Assembly (NCBI GenBank): GCA_947164965.1
Contig: CAMUYR010000029.1
Location: 1-45,339, forward strand
Source of the DNA: an uncultured Prevotella sp.
Lineage (GTDB): Bacteria; Bacteroidota; Bacteroidia; Bacteroidales; Bacteroidaceae
Reading direction: 5' to 3'
DNA: 45,339 nt
Shown: positions 1-8,980 of the stretch, in pieces
How the letters are laid out: each line of letters starts with the position of its first letter
Position numbering within the stretch: the stretch's first letter is position 1
Position numbers and translations under genes: made by a program
The notes under the pieces: generated by a model
Told to the model about the DNA's origin: nothing
Seen by the model: only the letters and a program-made list of their open reading frames with translations
Database searches by the model: none

Positions 1-2711
1 ACAGCAGCCTGTGCGGCAGCCAGACGTGCGATGGGCACACGGAAGGGAGAGCAAGATGCGTAGTTCATGCCAATCTTAGCGCAGAACTTCACAGAGCTGG
101 GCTCACCACCATGCTCACCACAGATACCACAGCGGAGGTCAGGACGTACCTCGCGGCCTTCCTTCACAGCGAACTTGATGAGACGGCCAACACCCTTCTG
201 GTCGAGTACCTGGAATGGGTCAACCTTCAGAATCTTCTTGTCGAGGTATACAGGCAGGAACGAAGCGATGTCGTCGCGGCTGTAACCGAAGGTCATCTGA
301 GTCAGGTCGTTGGTACCGAATGAGAAGTACTGAGCCTCCTCAGCGATACGGTCGGCAGTCAGGGCAGCACGAGGAATCTCGATCATGGTACCAATCTCGA
401 ACTCAACCTCCATGCCATACTCCTGGAACACTTCCTTAGCGGCATACTGGATAACTTCTTTCTGCTGCTTCAGCTCGTAGAGTGTACCAATCAGCGGAAC
501 CATAATCTCTGGCATAGGATTCTTGCCTTCCTTCTTCAGCTCGCAAGCAGCGCTCAGGATAGCCTTTGTTTGCATAGCAGTGATCTCAGGGAAGGTGATA
601 CCCAGACGGCAACCACGGTGACCCAGCATCGGGTTGTTCTCAGCGAGAGATGCTACGCGGCGCTGGATAGTCTCCAGAGAGACACCCATCTCCTTAGCCA
701 TCGTCTCCTGACCAGGAATATCGTGGGGAACAAACTCGTGCAAAGGAGGATCGAGCAGACGGATGTTGACGGGCAGACCGTCCATAGCCTCGAGGATGCC
801 CTTGAAGTCAGCCTTCTGGTAAGGCAGCAGCTTAGCAAGAGCCTTCTCACGTCCAGCAACGCTGTCAGAGAGAATCATCTCACGCATAGCGATGATCTTC
901 TTATCCTCGAAGAACATGTGCTCAGTACGAGTCAGACCAATACCCTTGGCACCGAACTGACGAGCCACCTGTGCATCGTGAGGCGTATCAGCATTGGTAC
1001 GAACCTGCAGCTTGGTGTACTTGTCGCAGAGATCCATCAGCTCCTTGAAGTCACCAGAGAGCTCAGCAGCCTTAGTGGGCACCTCGCCAGCATAAACCTG
1101 ACCAGTGGTACCGTTCAGAGAGATGTAGTCACCCTCCTTATATACAACGCCGTCAATCTCGACAGTCTTGTCCTTATAGCTAACGTTCAGAGCACCTACG
1201 CCTGATACGCAGCACTTACCCATACCACGGGCAACCACAGCAGCGTGAGAGGTCATACCACCACGAGCGGTCAGGATACCCTCGGCAGCAGCCATACCAG
1301 CGAGGTCCTCAGGAGAGGTCTCGATACGTACGAGCACTACCTTGTGGCCGTCCTCGTGCCAAGCCTTGGCGTCGTCAGCATGGAACACAATCTGACCACA
1401 GGCAGCACCAGGAGATGCGGGCAAACCCTGAGCAATCACCTTAGCGGCAGCCAGAGCCTTCTTGTCGAATACGGGGTGCAGCAGCTCGTCGAGCTTGTTG
1501 GGCTCGCAACGCATGATAGCGGTCTTCTCATCAATCATACCCTCATGGAGCAGGTCGATGGCAATCTTAACCATAGCAGCACCTGTGCGCTTACCGTTAC
1601 GGGTCTGCAGGAACCACAGCTTGCCCTCCTGAACGGTGAACTCCATATCCTGCATATCGTGATAGTGGTGCTCCAGCTTGTCCTGGATACCATTCAGCTC
1701 AGCATAGATCTCAGGCATTGCCTCCTCCATAGAAGGATACTTGGCTACGCGCTCAGCCTCAGAGATGCCAGCGCGCTCAGCCCAGCGCTGAGAACCGATC
1801 TTTGTGATCTGCTGTGGAGTACGGATACCAGCCACAACGTCCTCACCCTGTGCGTTAACCAGATACTCACCGTTGAACAGGTTCTCACCATTGGCAGCAT
1901 CACGGCTGAAGCATACGCCAGTAGCAGATGTGTCGCCCATGTTACCGAATACCATGGCCATAACTGATACGGCAGTACCCCACTCGTCGGGGATGCCTTC
2001 CATCTTACGATAGAGGATAGCGCGCTCGTTCATCCAAGAACGGAACACAGCGCAGATAGCACCCCAGAGCTGCTCGATAGGATCGTTGGGGAAGTCCTTA
2101 CCTGTGCGCTCCTTGATGGCAGCCTTGAACAGCTTAACCAGCTTCTTCAAATCCCCTACAGAGAGGTCCTTATCGAGCACAACACCGCTCTCCTTCTTAA
2201 CCTTCTCGATAATCTCCTCGAATGGATCGATATCAGTCTTGTTGACTGGCTTCATCTCGAGCACAACGTCACCGTACATCTGTACGAAACGACGATATGA
2301 GTCGTAAACGAAGTGAGGATTGTTGGTCTTCTTAGCCATACCCTCAGCTACCTCGTCGTTCAGACCAAGGTTCAGGATGGTATCCATCATACCAGGCATT
2401 GAAGCACGGGCACCAGAACGTACTGATACCAACAGAGGATTCTGGGCATCACCGAACTTGCAGTTCATCAGGTCCTCGATGTGCTTAACAGCAGCCATCA
2501 CGTCGTCGTTCAGCAGCTCCATAATCTTCTGCTGACCTACCTGATAATATTCGTTACAGCAATCTGTAGTGATTGTGAAACCTGGAGGAACAGGAACACC
2601 AATGTGGTTCATTTCGGCAAGGTTTGCACCCTTACCACCAAGTTCCTCACGCATTTTTGCATTACCTTCGGCCTTACCGTTACCGAAGAGATAAACTCGT
2701 TTTTGACTCAT
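1..2711 (-). CDS. ppdK: Pyruvate, phosphate dikinase (C-terminus runs off the window)
   Basis: Interconverts pyruvate, ATP and phosphate with PEP, AMP and pyrophosphate in the cytoplasm, linking glycolysis and gluconeogenesis. The reverse strand is open from the ATG at 2711 to the window edge (903 complete codons). The N-terminal ATP-binding domain starts MSQKRVYLFGNGKAEGNAK and includes SVRSGARASMPGMMDT. The swivelling domain has GGMTSHAAVVARGMG, with the phosphorylated histidine at about residue 489 (codon 1245-1247). The C-terminal PEP/pyruvate barrel has RCGICGEHGGEP near 102-135. The last residues seen, FRVPIARLAAAQAA, are near the family C-terminus, so only a few residues are missing. 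No frameshift was seen. It is divergent from the methyltransferase gene at 2865. Confidence 0.97.
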   Translation of the reverse strand, partial: MSQKRVYLFGNGKAEGNAKMREELGGKGANLAEMNHIGVPVPPGFTITTDCCNEYYQVGQQKIMELLNDDVMAAVKHIEDLMNCKFGDAQNPLLVSVRSGARASMPGMMDTILNLGLNDEVAEGMAKKTNNPHFVYDSYRRFVQMYGDVVLEMKPVNKTDIDPFEEIIEKVKKESGVVLDKDLSVGDLKKLVKLFKAAIKERTGKDFPNDPIEQLWGAICAVFRSWMNERAILYRKMEGIPDEWGTAVSVMAMVFGNMGDTSATGVCFSRDAANGENLFNGEYLVNAQGEDVVAGIRTPQQITKIGSQRWAERAGISEAERVAKYPSMEEAMPEIYAELNGIQDKLEHHYHDMQDMEFTVQEGKLWFLQTRNGKRTGAAMVKIAIDLLHEGMIDEKTAIMRCEPNKLDELLHPVFDKKALAAAKVIAQGLPASPGAACGQIVFHADDAKAWHEDGHKVVLVRIETSPEDLAGMAAAEGILTARGGMTSHAAVVARGMGKCCVSGVGALNVSYKDKTVEIDGVVYKEGDYISLNGTTGQVYAGEVPTKAAELSGDFKELMDLCDKYTKLQVRTNADTPHDAQVARQFGAKGIGLTRTEHMFFEDKKIIAMREMILSDSVAGREKALAKLLPYQKADFKGILEAMDGLPVNIRLLDPPLHEFVPHDIPGQETMAKEMGVSLETIQRRVASLAENNPMLGHRGCRLGITFPEITAMQTKAILSAACELKKEGKNPMPEIMVPLIGTLYELKQQKEVIQYAAKEVFQEYGMEVEFEIGTMIEIPRAALTADRIAEEAQYFSFGTNDLTQMTFGYSRDDIASFLPVYLDKKILKVDPFQVLDQKGVGRLIKFAVKEGREVRPDLRCGICGEHGGEPSSVKFCAKIGMNYASCSPFRVPIARLAAAQAA

Positions 2712-2768
2712 ACGGTTTAAAAATTACGTTTATTATTATACTTTAAGCTATATAAATTCTCAATTCTG

Positions 2769-2776
2769 CAAAGTTA
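2769..2776 (-). promoter_or_regulatory. Promoter -7 box of ppdK
   Basis: On the minus strand this reads TAACTTTG, matching the Bacteroidota consensus TAnnTTTG. A TTG (plus-strand CAA at 2797-2799) lies 20 nt further upstream as a -33 element. The predicted leader before the ATG at 2711 is about 50 nt. Confidence 0.75.
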
Positions 2777-2839
2777 GTAATAATTCCGCACATACACAAG
2801 AAAAATGCGCAAAATCTTTTTTCGTTAGCATTTTTTTTG

Positions 2840-2847
2840 TAATTTTG
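2840..2847 (+). promoter_or_regulatory. Promoter -7 box of the RlmD-like gene; decides its start
   Basis: TAATTTTG matches TAnnTTTG. A clear TTTG -33 box is absent; the region is T-rich. The upstream in-frame GTG begins at 2847, the last base of this box, so it would lie before the transcript. The ATG at 2865 is therefore the start. Confidence 0.65.
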
Positions 2848-2864
2848 TGCCCCAAAAGAGAATT

Positions 2865-4286
2865 ATGGCAAGAAATAAGAAACCATTACCGCTCCTCGAG
2901 AGCGTGAAGATAGAGGCTGTAGCAGCCGAAGGAAAGTGTCTGTTCCACTGGGATGACCTAGTGGTCTTTGTCCCCTTCTGTGTGCCTGGTGATATATGCG
3001 ATGTACAAATTCGCCGCAAGAAGCACTCGTTTGCTGAGGGCGAAGTAGTACGCTTCATAGAATATAGTAAGGTACGCGCGACTCCATTCTGTCAACACTT
3101 TGGCGTCTGTGGTGGTTGCAAATGGCAGAATCTGCCCTACGAGGAGCAGCTCAAGTTCAAGCAGCAGCAGGTGTTCGACCAGTTGACACGTATCGGCAAG
3201 ATAGAGTTGCCTGAGTTCCGTCCCATCATGGGGTCGGTTCATACGCAGGCCTATCGCAACAAGCTGGACTTTGGTTGTGCCAACAAACGATGGCTGACGA
3301 GCGAACAGCTAAAGGATGAAACGCTGGTGAAAGACACGCCTGCTATAGGTTTCCACATTACTGGAGCCTTCGATAAGATCCTGCCTATTGAGAAGTGTTG
3401 GCTGATGGACGACCTGCACAACCAGATACGTAATGGGGTGCGCGACTATGCCGTAGAGCACGGACTCTCGTTCTTCGATCTCCGTGCGCAGATTGGTTTG
3501 TTGCGTGATGTCATTATCCGCAATAGTGCCAGTGCCGAGTGGATGGTCATCTTCCAGTTCCACTACGACGAGACGGGTGGCGAGCAGGAAGCATTAGGAC
3601 TGCTGCAGCATATTGCCGACAAATTTCCTCAGATCACTTCCCTACTCTACCTGGACAACCAGAAGTGCAACGATACAATCGGCGATCAGGAGATTTTCGT
3701 ATTCAAGGGTAAGGATCACATCTTTGAACTGATGGAAGACCTGAAGTTCAAAGTGGGTCCCAAGTCGTTCTATCAGACGAATACGGAGCAGGCTTACCAT
3801 CTATACAGCGTGGCTCGTGAGTTTGCAAATCTGACTGGCAACGAGCTGGTTTATGATTTGTATACTGGCACAGGAACCATTGCCAACTTCGTTGCCAAGA
3901 AAGCCAAGAAGGTTATCGGTATCGAATACGTGCCAGAAGCCATCGAGGATGCAAAAATCAACAGCGAAATCAACGGCATCGAGAACACCCTGTTTTATGC
4001 TGGCGACATGAAGGACATTCTGACTGACGAGTTTATTGCTGAGCACGGACGTCCTGATGTCATCATCACCGATCCTCCACGTGCAGGTATGCATCCTGAT
4101 GTGGTGAAAACCATTCTCAATGCTGCGCCCAAACGTATCGTGTATGTCAGTTGCAACCCCGCCACACAGGCCCGAGACCTGCAGCTGATGGACGAGCAAT
4201 ACCGTGTGTTAGCCGTGCAACCCGTTGATATGTTTCCACATACGCCTCACGTAGAGAACGTGGTACTATTGGTGCGCAGAGATTAA
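2865..4286 (+). CDS. rlmD: 23S rRNA (uracil-C5)-methyltransferase, RlmD/TrmA family
   Basis: SAM-dependent enzyme predicted to form 5-methyluridine in 23S rRNA; 473 aa. A TRAM-like N-terminal domain is followed by iron-sulfur cysteines C76, C82 and C85 (CQHFGVCGGCKW), with a further Cys in IEKCWLM. The Rossmann SAM site is VYDLYTGTGTIANFVA, then TDPPRAGMHPDVV and the catalytic-cysteine motif VYVSCNPATQARDLQ. The iron-sulfur motif favours the RlmD/RlmC type over TrmA, but the exact target uridine cannot be read from sequence. The start is the ATG at 2865, because the GTG at 2847 falls inside the promoter box. Confidence 0.88.
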   Translation: MARNKKPLPLLESVKIEAVAAEGKCLFHWDDLVVFVPFCVPGDICDVQIRRKKHSFAEGEVVRFIEYSKVRATPFCQHFGVCGGCKWQNLPYEEQLKFKQQQVFDQLTRIGKIELPEFRPIMGSVHTQAYRNKLDFGCANKRWLTSEQLKDETLVKDTPAIGFHITGAFDKILPIEKCWLMDDLHNQIRNGVRDYAVEHGLSFFDLRAQIGLLRDVIIRNSASAEWMVIFQFHYDETGGEQEALGLLQHIADKFPQITSLLYLDNQKCNDTIGDQEIFVFKGKDHIFELMEDLKFKVGPKSFYQTNTEQAYHLYSVAREFANLTGNELVYDLYTGTGTIANFVAKKAKKVIGIEYVPEAIEDAKINSEINGIENTLFYAGDMKDILTDEFIAEHGRPDVIITDPPRAGMHPDVVKTILNAAPKRIVYVSCNPATQARDLQLMDEQYRVLAVQPVDMFPHTPHVENVVLLVRRD

Positions 4287-4336
4287 AAAAAAGTGAGAAA
4301 TGCTCTGAAAAAGTTGCAGAATTAAAAAATAAGTCG

Positions 4337-4344
4337 TATCTTTG
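4337..4344 (+). promoter_or_regulatory. Promoter -7 box of the OprO/P-type porin gene
   Basis: TATCTTTG (TAnnTTTG) has TTG at 4314-4316, 20 nt upstream. The gene's ATG is at 4374, giving a leader of about 25 nt. Confidence 0.75.
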
Positions 4345-4373
4345 CCACATATTACTAATCAAACCGCAAAGAT

Positions 4374-5498
4374 ATGAAAAGACTGACATTACTCCTTGCG
4401 CTGTTCGTATCGACTATGATTAGCGTCAGCGCAGAAGAATTGGAATCACAGGAGACCAATGGTGAAAAGGCTACCATCGAGGTGCCAGCCTGGGTGAAAA
4501 ACATTAAGTTCAGCGGCTACGGCATGCTGCAGTATCAGGGTACCGATCAGGAGGGAGCCAAGAGCAACTCTTTCAACCTCCGTCTGGCCCGTTTTATTCT
4601 GGATGGCAAGATTGGCGACTTTGACTGGCGTGCCCAGATTCAAGGTACCAATGCCAAGGGTCCAGGTGAACCCACCGTACAACTCGTAGACCTCTATGCT
4701 GAATGGCGCAAATATCCAGAATTCAAGATTCGTGCCGGTCAGTTCAAGCGTGCTTTCACATACGAGAACCCAACCCACCCCATCACTCAGGGTTGGCGAG
4801 CATACGCTGACGTAATTAACAACCTGTCAGGCTTTGGCGATCGTACCGGCGAAAAGAGCTCTGGTGGTCGAGATATCGGTATTCAGTTCTCTGGTGACCT
4901 ATTCCCCAACGCCAATGGCCGTCGTCTGTTCCACTATCAGGTAGGTATCTACAACGGTGAGGGTGTCAACACAAAGGATCAGGACAATCGCAAGGATATC
5001 ATCGGTGGTGTTTGGGTAATGCCTATCAAGGGTCTGCGCATTGGTGCTTTCGGATGGACTGGTAGTCGTGGTGGTATGCTCGACCCACTTACAGGTGAGA
5101 AGCGTAGTGTAGAGAAGAACCGTTATGCCTTCTCAGCTGAATACAGCCAGGATGAATACATGTTCCGTGCCGAGTATCTCCACAGCCAAGGCTGGGGTGC
5201 AGCTGCTGCTGCTAACAACGTGCGCGAGATTGACTACTCTAAGGGCGATAAGGCCGATGGCTGGTATGCCTTTGGTATCGTGCCTGTCATTAAGTCAAAA
5301 CTCCACGCCAAGGCCCGTTATCAGTGCTATCGTGCACAGAAGGAATGGGGAACGGCCAAGACATCGTATGAGGTTGGTCTCAACTATTTCTTTACCAAGA
5401 ATCTGGAGATGCATCTTGAATATGCACGCATCAACGACCGCTCGTTGGCCAAGCATGACTACAACTTAGTAGATTTAGAGTTAGATTTCAGATTCTAA
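4374..5498 (+). CDS. Outer-membrane porin, phosphate-selective porin O/P type
   Basis: Predicted outer-membrane beta-barrel of 374 aa. Residues 1-20 (MKRLTLLLALFVSTMISVSA) are a Sec signal peptide. The mature part begins with acidic spacer and then alternating strands such as IKFSGYGMLQYQGTDQ and SFNLRLARFILDGKIGDFDW, and RAGQFKRAFTYENPT, typical of the OprO/OprP family. The chain ends LVDLELDFRF, a terminal aromatic beta-strand of the kind recognised by the BAM machinery. It has its own promoter and is not obviously in an operon. Its stop overlaps the convergent flippase gene by 4 bp. The substrate is not predictable; phosphate or other anions are the family precedent. Confidence 0.85.
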   Translation: MKRLTLLLALFVSTMISVSAEELESQETNGEKATIEVPAWVKNIKFSGYGMLQYQGTDQEGAKSNSFNLRLARFILDGKIGDFDWRAQIQGTNAKGPGEPTVQLVDLYAEWRKYPEFKIRAGQFKRAFTYENPTHPITQGWRAYADVINNLSGFGDRTGEKSSGGRDIGIQFSGDLFPNANGRRLFHYQVGIYNGEGVNTKDQDNRKDIIGGVWVMPIKGLRIGAFGWTGSRGGMLDPLTGEKRSVEKNRYAFSAEYSQDEYMFRAEYLHSQGWGAAAAANNVREIDYSKGDKADGWYAFGIVPVIKSKLHAKARYQCYRAQKEWGTAKTSYEVGLNYFFTKNLEMHLEYARINDRSLAKHDYNLVDLELDFRF

Positions 5499-6988
5499 GC
5501 TCTTTTGCGAAGAAAGAGGAAGCGCTTTACCAGCGATTCCCACAAATGCGTCTTCTGACGCAGAATACTCATAGAATAAGCCGCGCTGACAAAAACCAGT
5601 GCGGCTTCTATTGTCCAATAGAGCCAACCTTCCAGCAGCAACGAAACCACATAGACTGATATACCAAACAACGTCTGCAGGAAAGCGTAAAGCATCAGTT
5701 TAGAAGTGCCTCGATACTGGTATCTCCAATAAGCATAACCATTAATCATCAGGAAGTCAAAAACATGAGCAACCACAATAGCCAAACCTGTCCCTAAGAT
5801 TCCGTAATAGCGATAACCAAACACAACCATTACCACAAAAACAATATAATAGGTGGTTTCGAGCAGCAGGAAAGACAACGAAAAGCTACGAGCCAGCGTG
5901 ATATATGCTACTGGCAAAGTCATCACCTTGAAATACATTGCCAACACAGCCACCTGTGCCATTCCTATAACAGGCAAGAACTCGTCGCTAAACAACAGGG
6001 GAATAAGCACGGGAAGCAACATGATAAGAGCTGCCAACATGGGTGATAGCAACAGCAAAGATACCTCCATCTGTCTGTTTACCGTCTTATTTGTGGCTTC
6101 AACGTCCTGATTAACAGCTGAAAGACGCGGAAAATAATCACTCTCCATAGCAGAAAACACCATTCCGGCATAAGTCATCGTAATCAGGTAACCGACATTA
6201 AAAAGACCTACATCACCCAATCCGCCTTCTACGTTCAGGAAGGAACGAATAACCATTTCCGATCCGCTACTGGCTACTGCTGCCAACACAAAAGCCAGCC
6301 CCAACCGAATCATGCCGAAACCCTCGCCTAGCAGAGAACGATTGAATTTCAGATGCAAGGGGTAGCAACGATACGAATAATAGATGGTGGAAAGCATGGT
6401 TACCAAGGCTGTCAAGACGATGACAGGCATAACACCAGAGTGAAACAGGAAATAGTAAAGCGGTACGGAGATGAACAACGAAAGCAGAGCTGTTATAATC
6501 TGTAGCTTAGCCAATGGGCCCAAGCGGCGTGTAGCTTTCAGAATTGCTGTCTCGCCACCCGTGATAGCTAACATAGCAACTGAAACACCCAAGACAGCGT
6601 AGTGGAGTGTGTGATTACCCCAGGTAAACGTGAGTGTATCAGCAAAAGAACTGGAGATAACACAGAATAGGACACCAAGTGCGGCAGCTATCAGGCTCCA
6701 CAGGCGAACCACCTGTATGAAGTGCAAGAGACGCTCGTCCGACCGTTCATCATATAGTTCTGAAAGACGGGGTACTGCGCCAAACGAAATACCTAAATTA
6801 GTAAACTGAGCCGCAAAGTTCTGTACAGACATCAGCAATGACGCGAGTCCCATTCCGCCAGGACCTAACAAGATGGCTACAAACTTATTACGTACAAGGC
6901 CTATCAAGATATTGAGACCCTGCACGCCTCCGAAAATACCTGTGTATTTCAACACATGGCCGTAGCTCTCGTCGCGTTCTTCTACCAT
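5495..6988 (-). CDS. Polysaccharide flippase, Wzx/PST family
   Basis: Integral membrane protein of 497 aa, predicted to move lipid-linked saccharide units across the inner membrane. The N-terminus (KYTGIFGGVQGLNILIGLVR, then LLGPGGMGLASLLMSVQNF) is typical of the O-antigen translocase group, and many hydrophobic segments of about 20 residues follow to the C-terminus. Its divergent partners are three glycosyltransferases, supporting a role in lipopolysaccharide, capsule or exopolysaccharide assembly. No polymerase or ligase is visible here, so the glycan is unknown. The start ATG at 6988 follows a good promoter. The 3' end overlaps the convergent porin by 4 bp. Confidence 0.88.
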   Translation of the reverse strand: MVEERDESYGHVLKYTGIFGGVQGLNILIGLVRNKFVAILLGPGGMGLASLLMSVQNFAAQFTNLGISFGAVPRLSELYDERSDERLLHFIQVVRLWSLIAAALGVLFCVISSSFADTLTFTWGNHTLHYAVLGVSVAMLAITGGETAILKATRRLGPLAKLQIITALLSLFISVPLYYFLFHSGVMPVIVLTALVTMLSTIYYSYRCYPLHLKFNRSLLGEGFGMIRLGLAFVLAAVASSGSEMVIRSFLNVEGGLGDVGLFNVGYLITMTYAGMVFSAMESDYFPRLSAVNQDVEATNKTVNRQMEVSLLLLSPMLAALIMLLPVLIPLLFSDEFLPVIGMAQVAVLAMYFKVMTLPVAYITLARSFSLSFLLLETTYYIVFVVMVVFGYRYYGILGTGLAIVVAHVFDFLMINGYAYWRYQYRGTSKLMLYAFLQTLFGISVYVVSLLLEGWLYWTIEAALVFVSAAYSMSILRQKTHLWESLVKRFLFLRKRA

Positions 6989-7007
6989 TTGTCTTTAAAA
7001 TCGAACG

Positions 7008-7015
7008 CAAAATTA
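7008..7015 (-). promoter_or_regulatory. Promoter -7 box of the flippase gene
   Basis: Reads TAATTTTG on the minus strand. The -33 TTTG (plus-strand CAAA at 7036-7039) sits exactly 20 nt away, at the left edge of the 39-bp direct repeat. Confidence 0.8.
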
Positions 7016-7035
7016 CATATTTTATTGCATTTACA

Positions 7036-7148
7036 CAAATAAATTTGGATTTTTACTCACTTATTCGTAACTTTAACTGCGGTTGAAATTACTCACGCTC
7101 GAAAAATCTCAAATAAATTTGGATTTTTACTCACTTATTCGTAACTTT
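7036..7148. repeat. 39-bp direct repeat duplicating a promoter (7036-7074 and 7110-7148)
   Basis: The two 39-bp copies are identical as read and are separated by 35 bp, a 74-bp period. Each copy contains TTTG (7044-7047 and 7118-7121) followed 20 nt later by TAACTTT. The base after copy 2 is G, completing TAACTTTG; after copy 1 it is A, giving TAACTTTA. Copy 1 also begins with the minus-strand -33 box of the flippase promoter. Confidence 0.9.
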
Positions 7149-7149
7149 G
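7142..7149 (+). promoter_or_regulatory. Promoter -7 box of the glycosyltransferase operon
   Basis: TAACTTTG with TTTG at 7118-7121 and a 20-nt spacer is a full consensus promoter. The ATG at 7155 is only 5 nt past the box, so the transcript is probably leaderless. Confidence 0.82.
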
Positions 7150-7154
7150 TACCC

Positions 7155-8030
7155 ATGAAGTTGTCTGTTATCATTCCCGTGTATCGCGTAGAAGCCACTC
7201 TCGACCGTTGTGTAAAGAGTGTGCTAAGCCAACATGTGGACGATATGGAAGTGTTGTTAATTGACGATGGATCACCAGACAAATGTCCCCAGATATGTGA
7301 TGAGTGGGCCAAGAAAGATGATCGCATCCGCGTCATACATCAGGAGAACGGTGGTTTAAGCGATGCTCGAAATACGGGTATAGATGCTGCCCAAGGCGAC
7401 TATCTCACCTTTGTTGACTCCGATGATTATTTATCCTCCAACACCTACGGACCGCTACTGAAACTCTTGGATGACGCAGACATTCTGGAATATTCCATCA
7501 CCAACAGACTCGCATTGCCAAACCATTGTTATACGGACATGGGCGAGTATTGGCTACAGGGACAGGCCTATCTGCACACTTATGCCTGGAACAAAATCTA
7601 CAAGAGGACATTATTCGAACAGGTCAGATTTCCAAAAGGCAAAGTGTTTGAGGATGTCTACACACTCCCACAGTTACTGAAAAGGGCCCAAAAAGTGAAA
7701 ACCTGCAGCAAGGGCTTTTACCACTACTGCTATAATCCCAATGGTATCACAGCCAACGCCAGCGGCGAACAATTGGACATGTTGCTAGACGCTCATCTTG
7801 CTAATGGAATGCCTATGGACGATGCCTACTATCTGTACCTTCTGAACATCCAAATAGACGTCTGGGAACGGCTTGGTGGCGACATCAAGTTACCTGTCAG
7901 AAAGCTAAATCCACAAGTCTTCAAAGGTTTCGACAAACTAAAAGCAATTACACTTAACAAGATAGGAATCAACAAGTTATGCAAAATCATAAAGACATTA
8001 CATTACATCAAGAAGCCCAGCCGCTGGTAA
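7155..8030 (+). CDS. Glycosyltransferase family 2
   Basis: Predicted cytoplasmic or membrane-associated sugar transferase of 291 aa. The GT-A fold is clear from residue 1: KLSVIIPVYRVEATLDRCV, LLIDDGSPDKCPQICDEWA, QENGGLSDARNTGIDAAQG and the metal-binding FVDSDDYL. The open frame extends upstream to a TTG at 7083, but that region is the duplicated promoter, so the ATG at 7155 is the start. The 3' end overlaps the next glycosyltransferase by 52 bp, so the three transferases form one operon, divergent from the flippase. Donor and acceptor sugars are unknown. Confidence 0.9.
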   Translation: MKLSVIIPVYRVEATLDRCVKSVLSQHVDDMEVLLIDDGSPDKCPQICDEWAKKDDRIRVIHQENGGLSDARNTGIDAAQGDYLTFVDSDDYLSSNTYGPLLKLLDDADILEYSITNRLALPNHCYTDMGEYWLQGQAYLHTYAWNKIYKRTLFEQVRFPKGKVFEDVYTLPQLLKRAQKVKTCSKGFYHYCYNPNGITANASGEQLDMLLDAHLANGMPMDDAYYLYLLNIQIDVWERLGGDIKLPVRKLNPQVFKGFDKLKAITLNKIGINKLCKIIKTLHYIKKPSRW

Positions 8031-8980
8031 CATTTATCGTTACCTACTACAACTTACCCGTGCAGATGCTGTGCGAGTGCATCAACAGCATTCTGGCACT
8101 CTCTCTGCGTCCCTTCGAACGCGAGATTATCGTCGTTGATGACGGTTCAGAGGTAAGTCCTATGAACGGACTGATGCAATATGGTGATGAGATTATCTAC
8201 GTCAGACAAAAGAACGGAGGTGTCAGCGAAGCACGCAATACCGCACTTCGTATGGCGAAAGGCAAATACATACAAATCGTAGACGGCGACGACTATCTGC
8301 TACAGGCTCCCTATGAGCATTGCTTGGACTTGATTCGCTACGGGAACGACCTGGATGTGGTGCTCTTCGACTTTACCAAATCTTCAACGAAAGACGACTC
8401 CGTCTATCATGACTCTCCCATTCAGTCAGGTGCCGACTTCATGCGCAACAACAATATTCGTGGCGCTGTATGTTGTACGTTATTCCGACAGGCAGCACGC
8501 AGCAAACTATTGTTCACTCCTGGCATAGAATACGGTGAGGACGAGGAGTTTACGCCCCAACTACTATTGAGGGCGGAGACCGTTATTGTAACAGATGCAC
8601 AGGCTTATTTTTATCGACCCCGCAATTCTTCAGCTATCCATCAGCACAATGATGAAAGAAAGCAGAAACGTCTGGACGACACGATGGAAGTCATCTTGCA
8701 CTTGAACCAGATTGCAGACACGATGCCACAAACAGACCGCATTGCATTACAAAGGAGAGTGGCTCAACTGACGATGGATTATATCTATAACACCATTGTA
8801 CTGACCCATTCTCGCCAGATACTCAACGAAAGACTGGAGGCGCTGCGTCAAGAGGGGCTCTTCCCGCTGCCAGACCGTGACTATTCGAAGAAATACAAGT
8901 GGTTCCGCCGTATGACGAATACACAATGGGGACGCGCCATTCTGCTGAACACGCTGCCACTAATGAAGAAAGAGAAATGA
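7979..8980 (+). CDS. Glycosyltransferase family 2
   Basis: 333-aa GT-A-type transferase. After about 16 extra residues the catalytic domain begins VTFIVTYYNLPVQMLCECIN, followed by EIIVVDDGSEVSP, RQKNGGVSEARNTALRMAKG and the DXD-like VDGDDYL. The start lies 52 bp inside the upstream gene; no closer ATG precedes the conserved domain, so a slightly later non-ATG start is possible. The stop TGA overlaps the ATG of the next gene (ATGA, 8977-8980), suggesting translational coupling. The region after the DXD motif probably decides acceptor choice, and I cannot assign a substrate. Confidence 0.88.
   Translation: MQNHKDITLHQEAQPLVTFIVTYYNLPVQMLCECINSILALSLRPFEREIIVVDDGSEVSPMNGLMQYGDEIIYVRQKNGGVSEARNTALRMAKGKYIQIVDGDDYLLQAPYEHCLDLIRYGNDLDVVLFDFTKSSTKDDSVYHDSPIQSGADFMRNNNIRGAVCCTLFRQAARSKLLFTPGIEYGEDEEFTPQLLLRAETVIVTDAQAYFYRPRNSSAIHQHNDERKQKRLDDTMEVILHLNQIADTMPQTDRIALQRRVAQLTMDYIYNTIVLTHSRQILNERLEALRQEGLFPLPDRDYSKKYKWFRRMTNTQWGRAILLNTLPLMKKEK

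Noticed and set aside
570..1967. Plus-strand frames of 211 and 240 codons in the first 2 kb
   Set aside because: Both are antisense to pyruvate phosphate dikinase, which is supported by catalytic motifs along its whole length.
2847..2864. GTG start six codons upstream for the RlmD-like gene
   Set aside because: The GTG falls on the last base of the TAATTTTG promoter box, upstream of any likely transcript start.
7083..7154. TTG start 24 codons upstream for the first glycosyltransferase
   Set aside because: The region is the duplicated promoter; the family domain begins right at the ATG at 7155.
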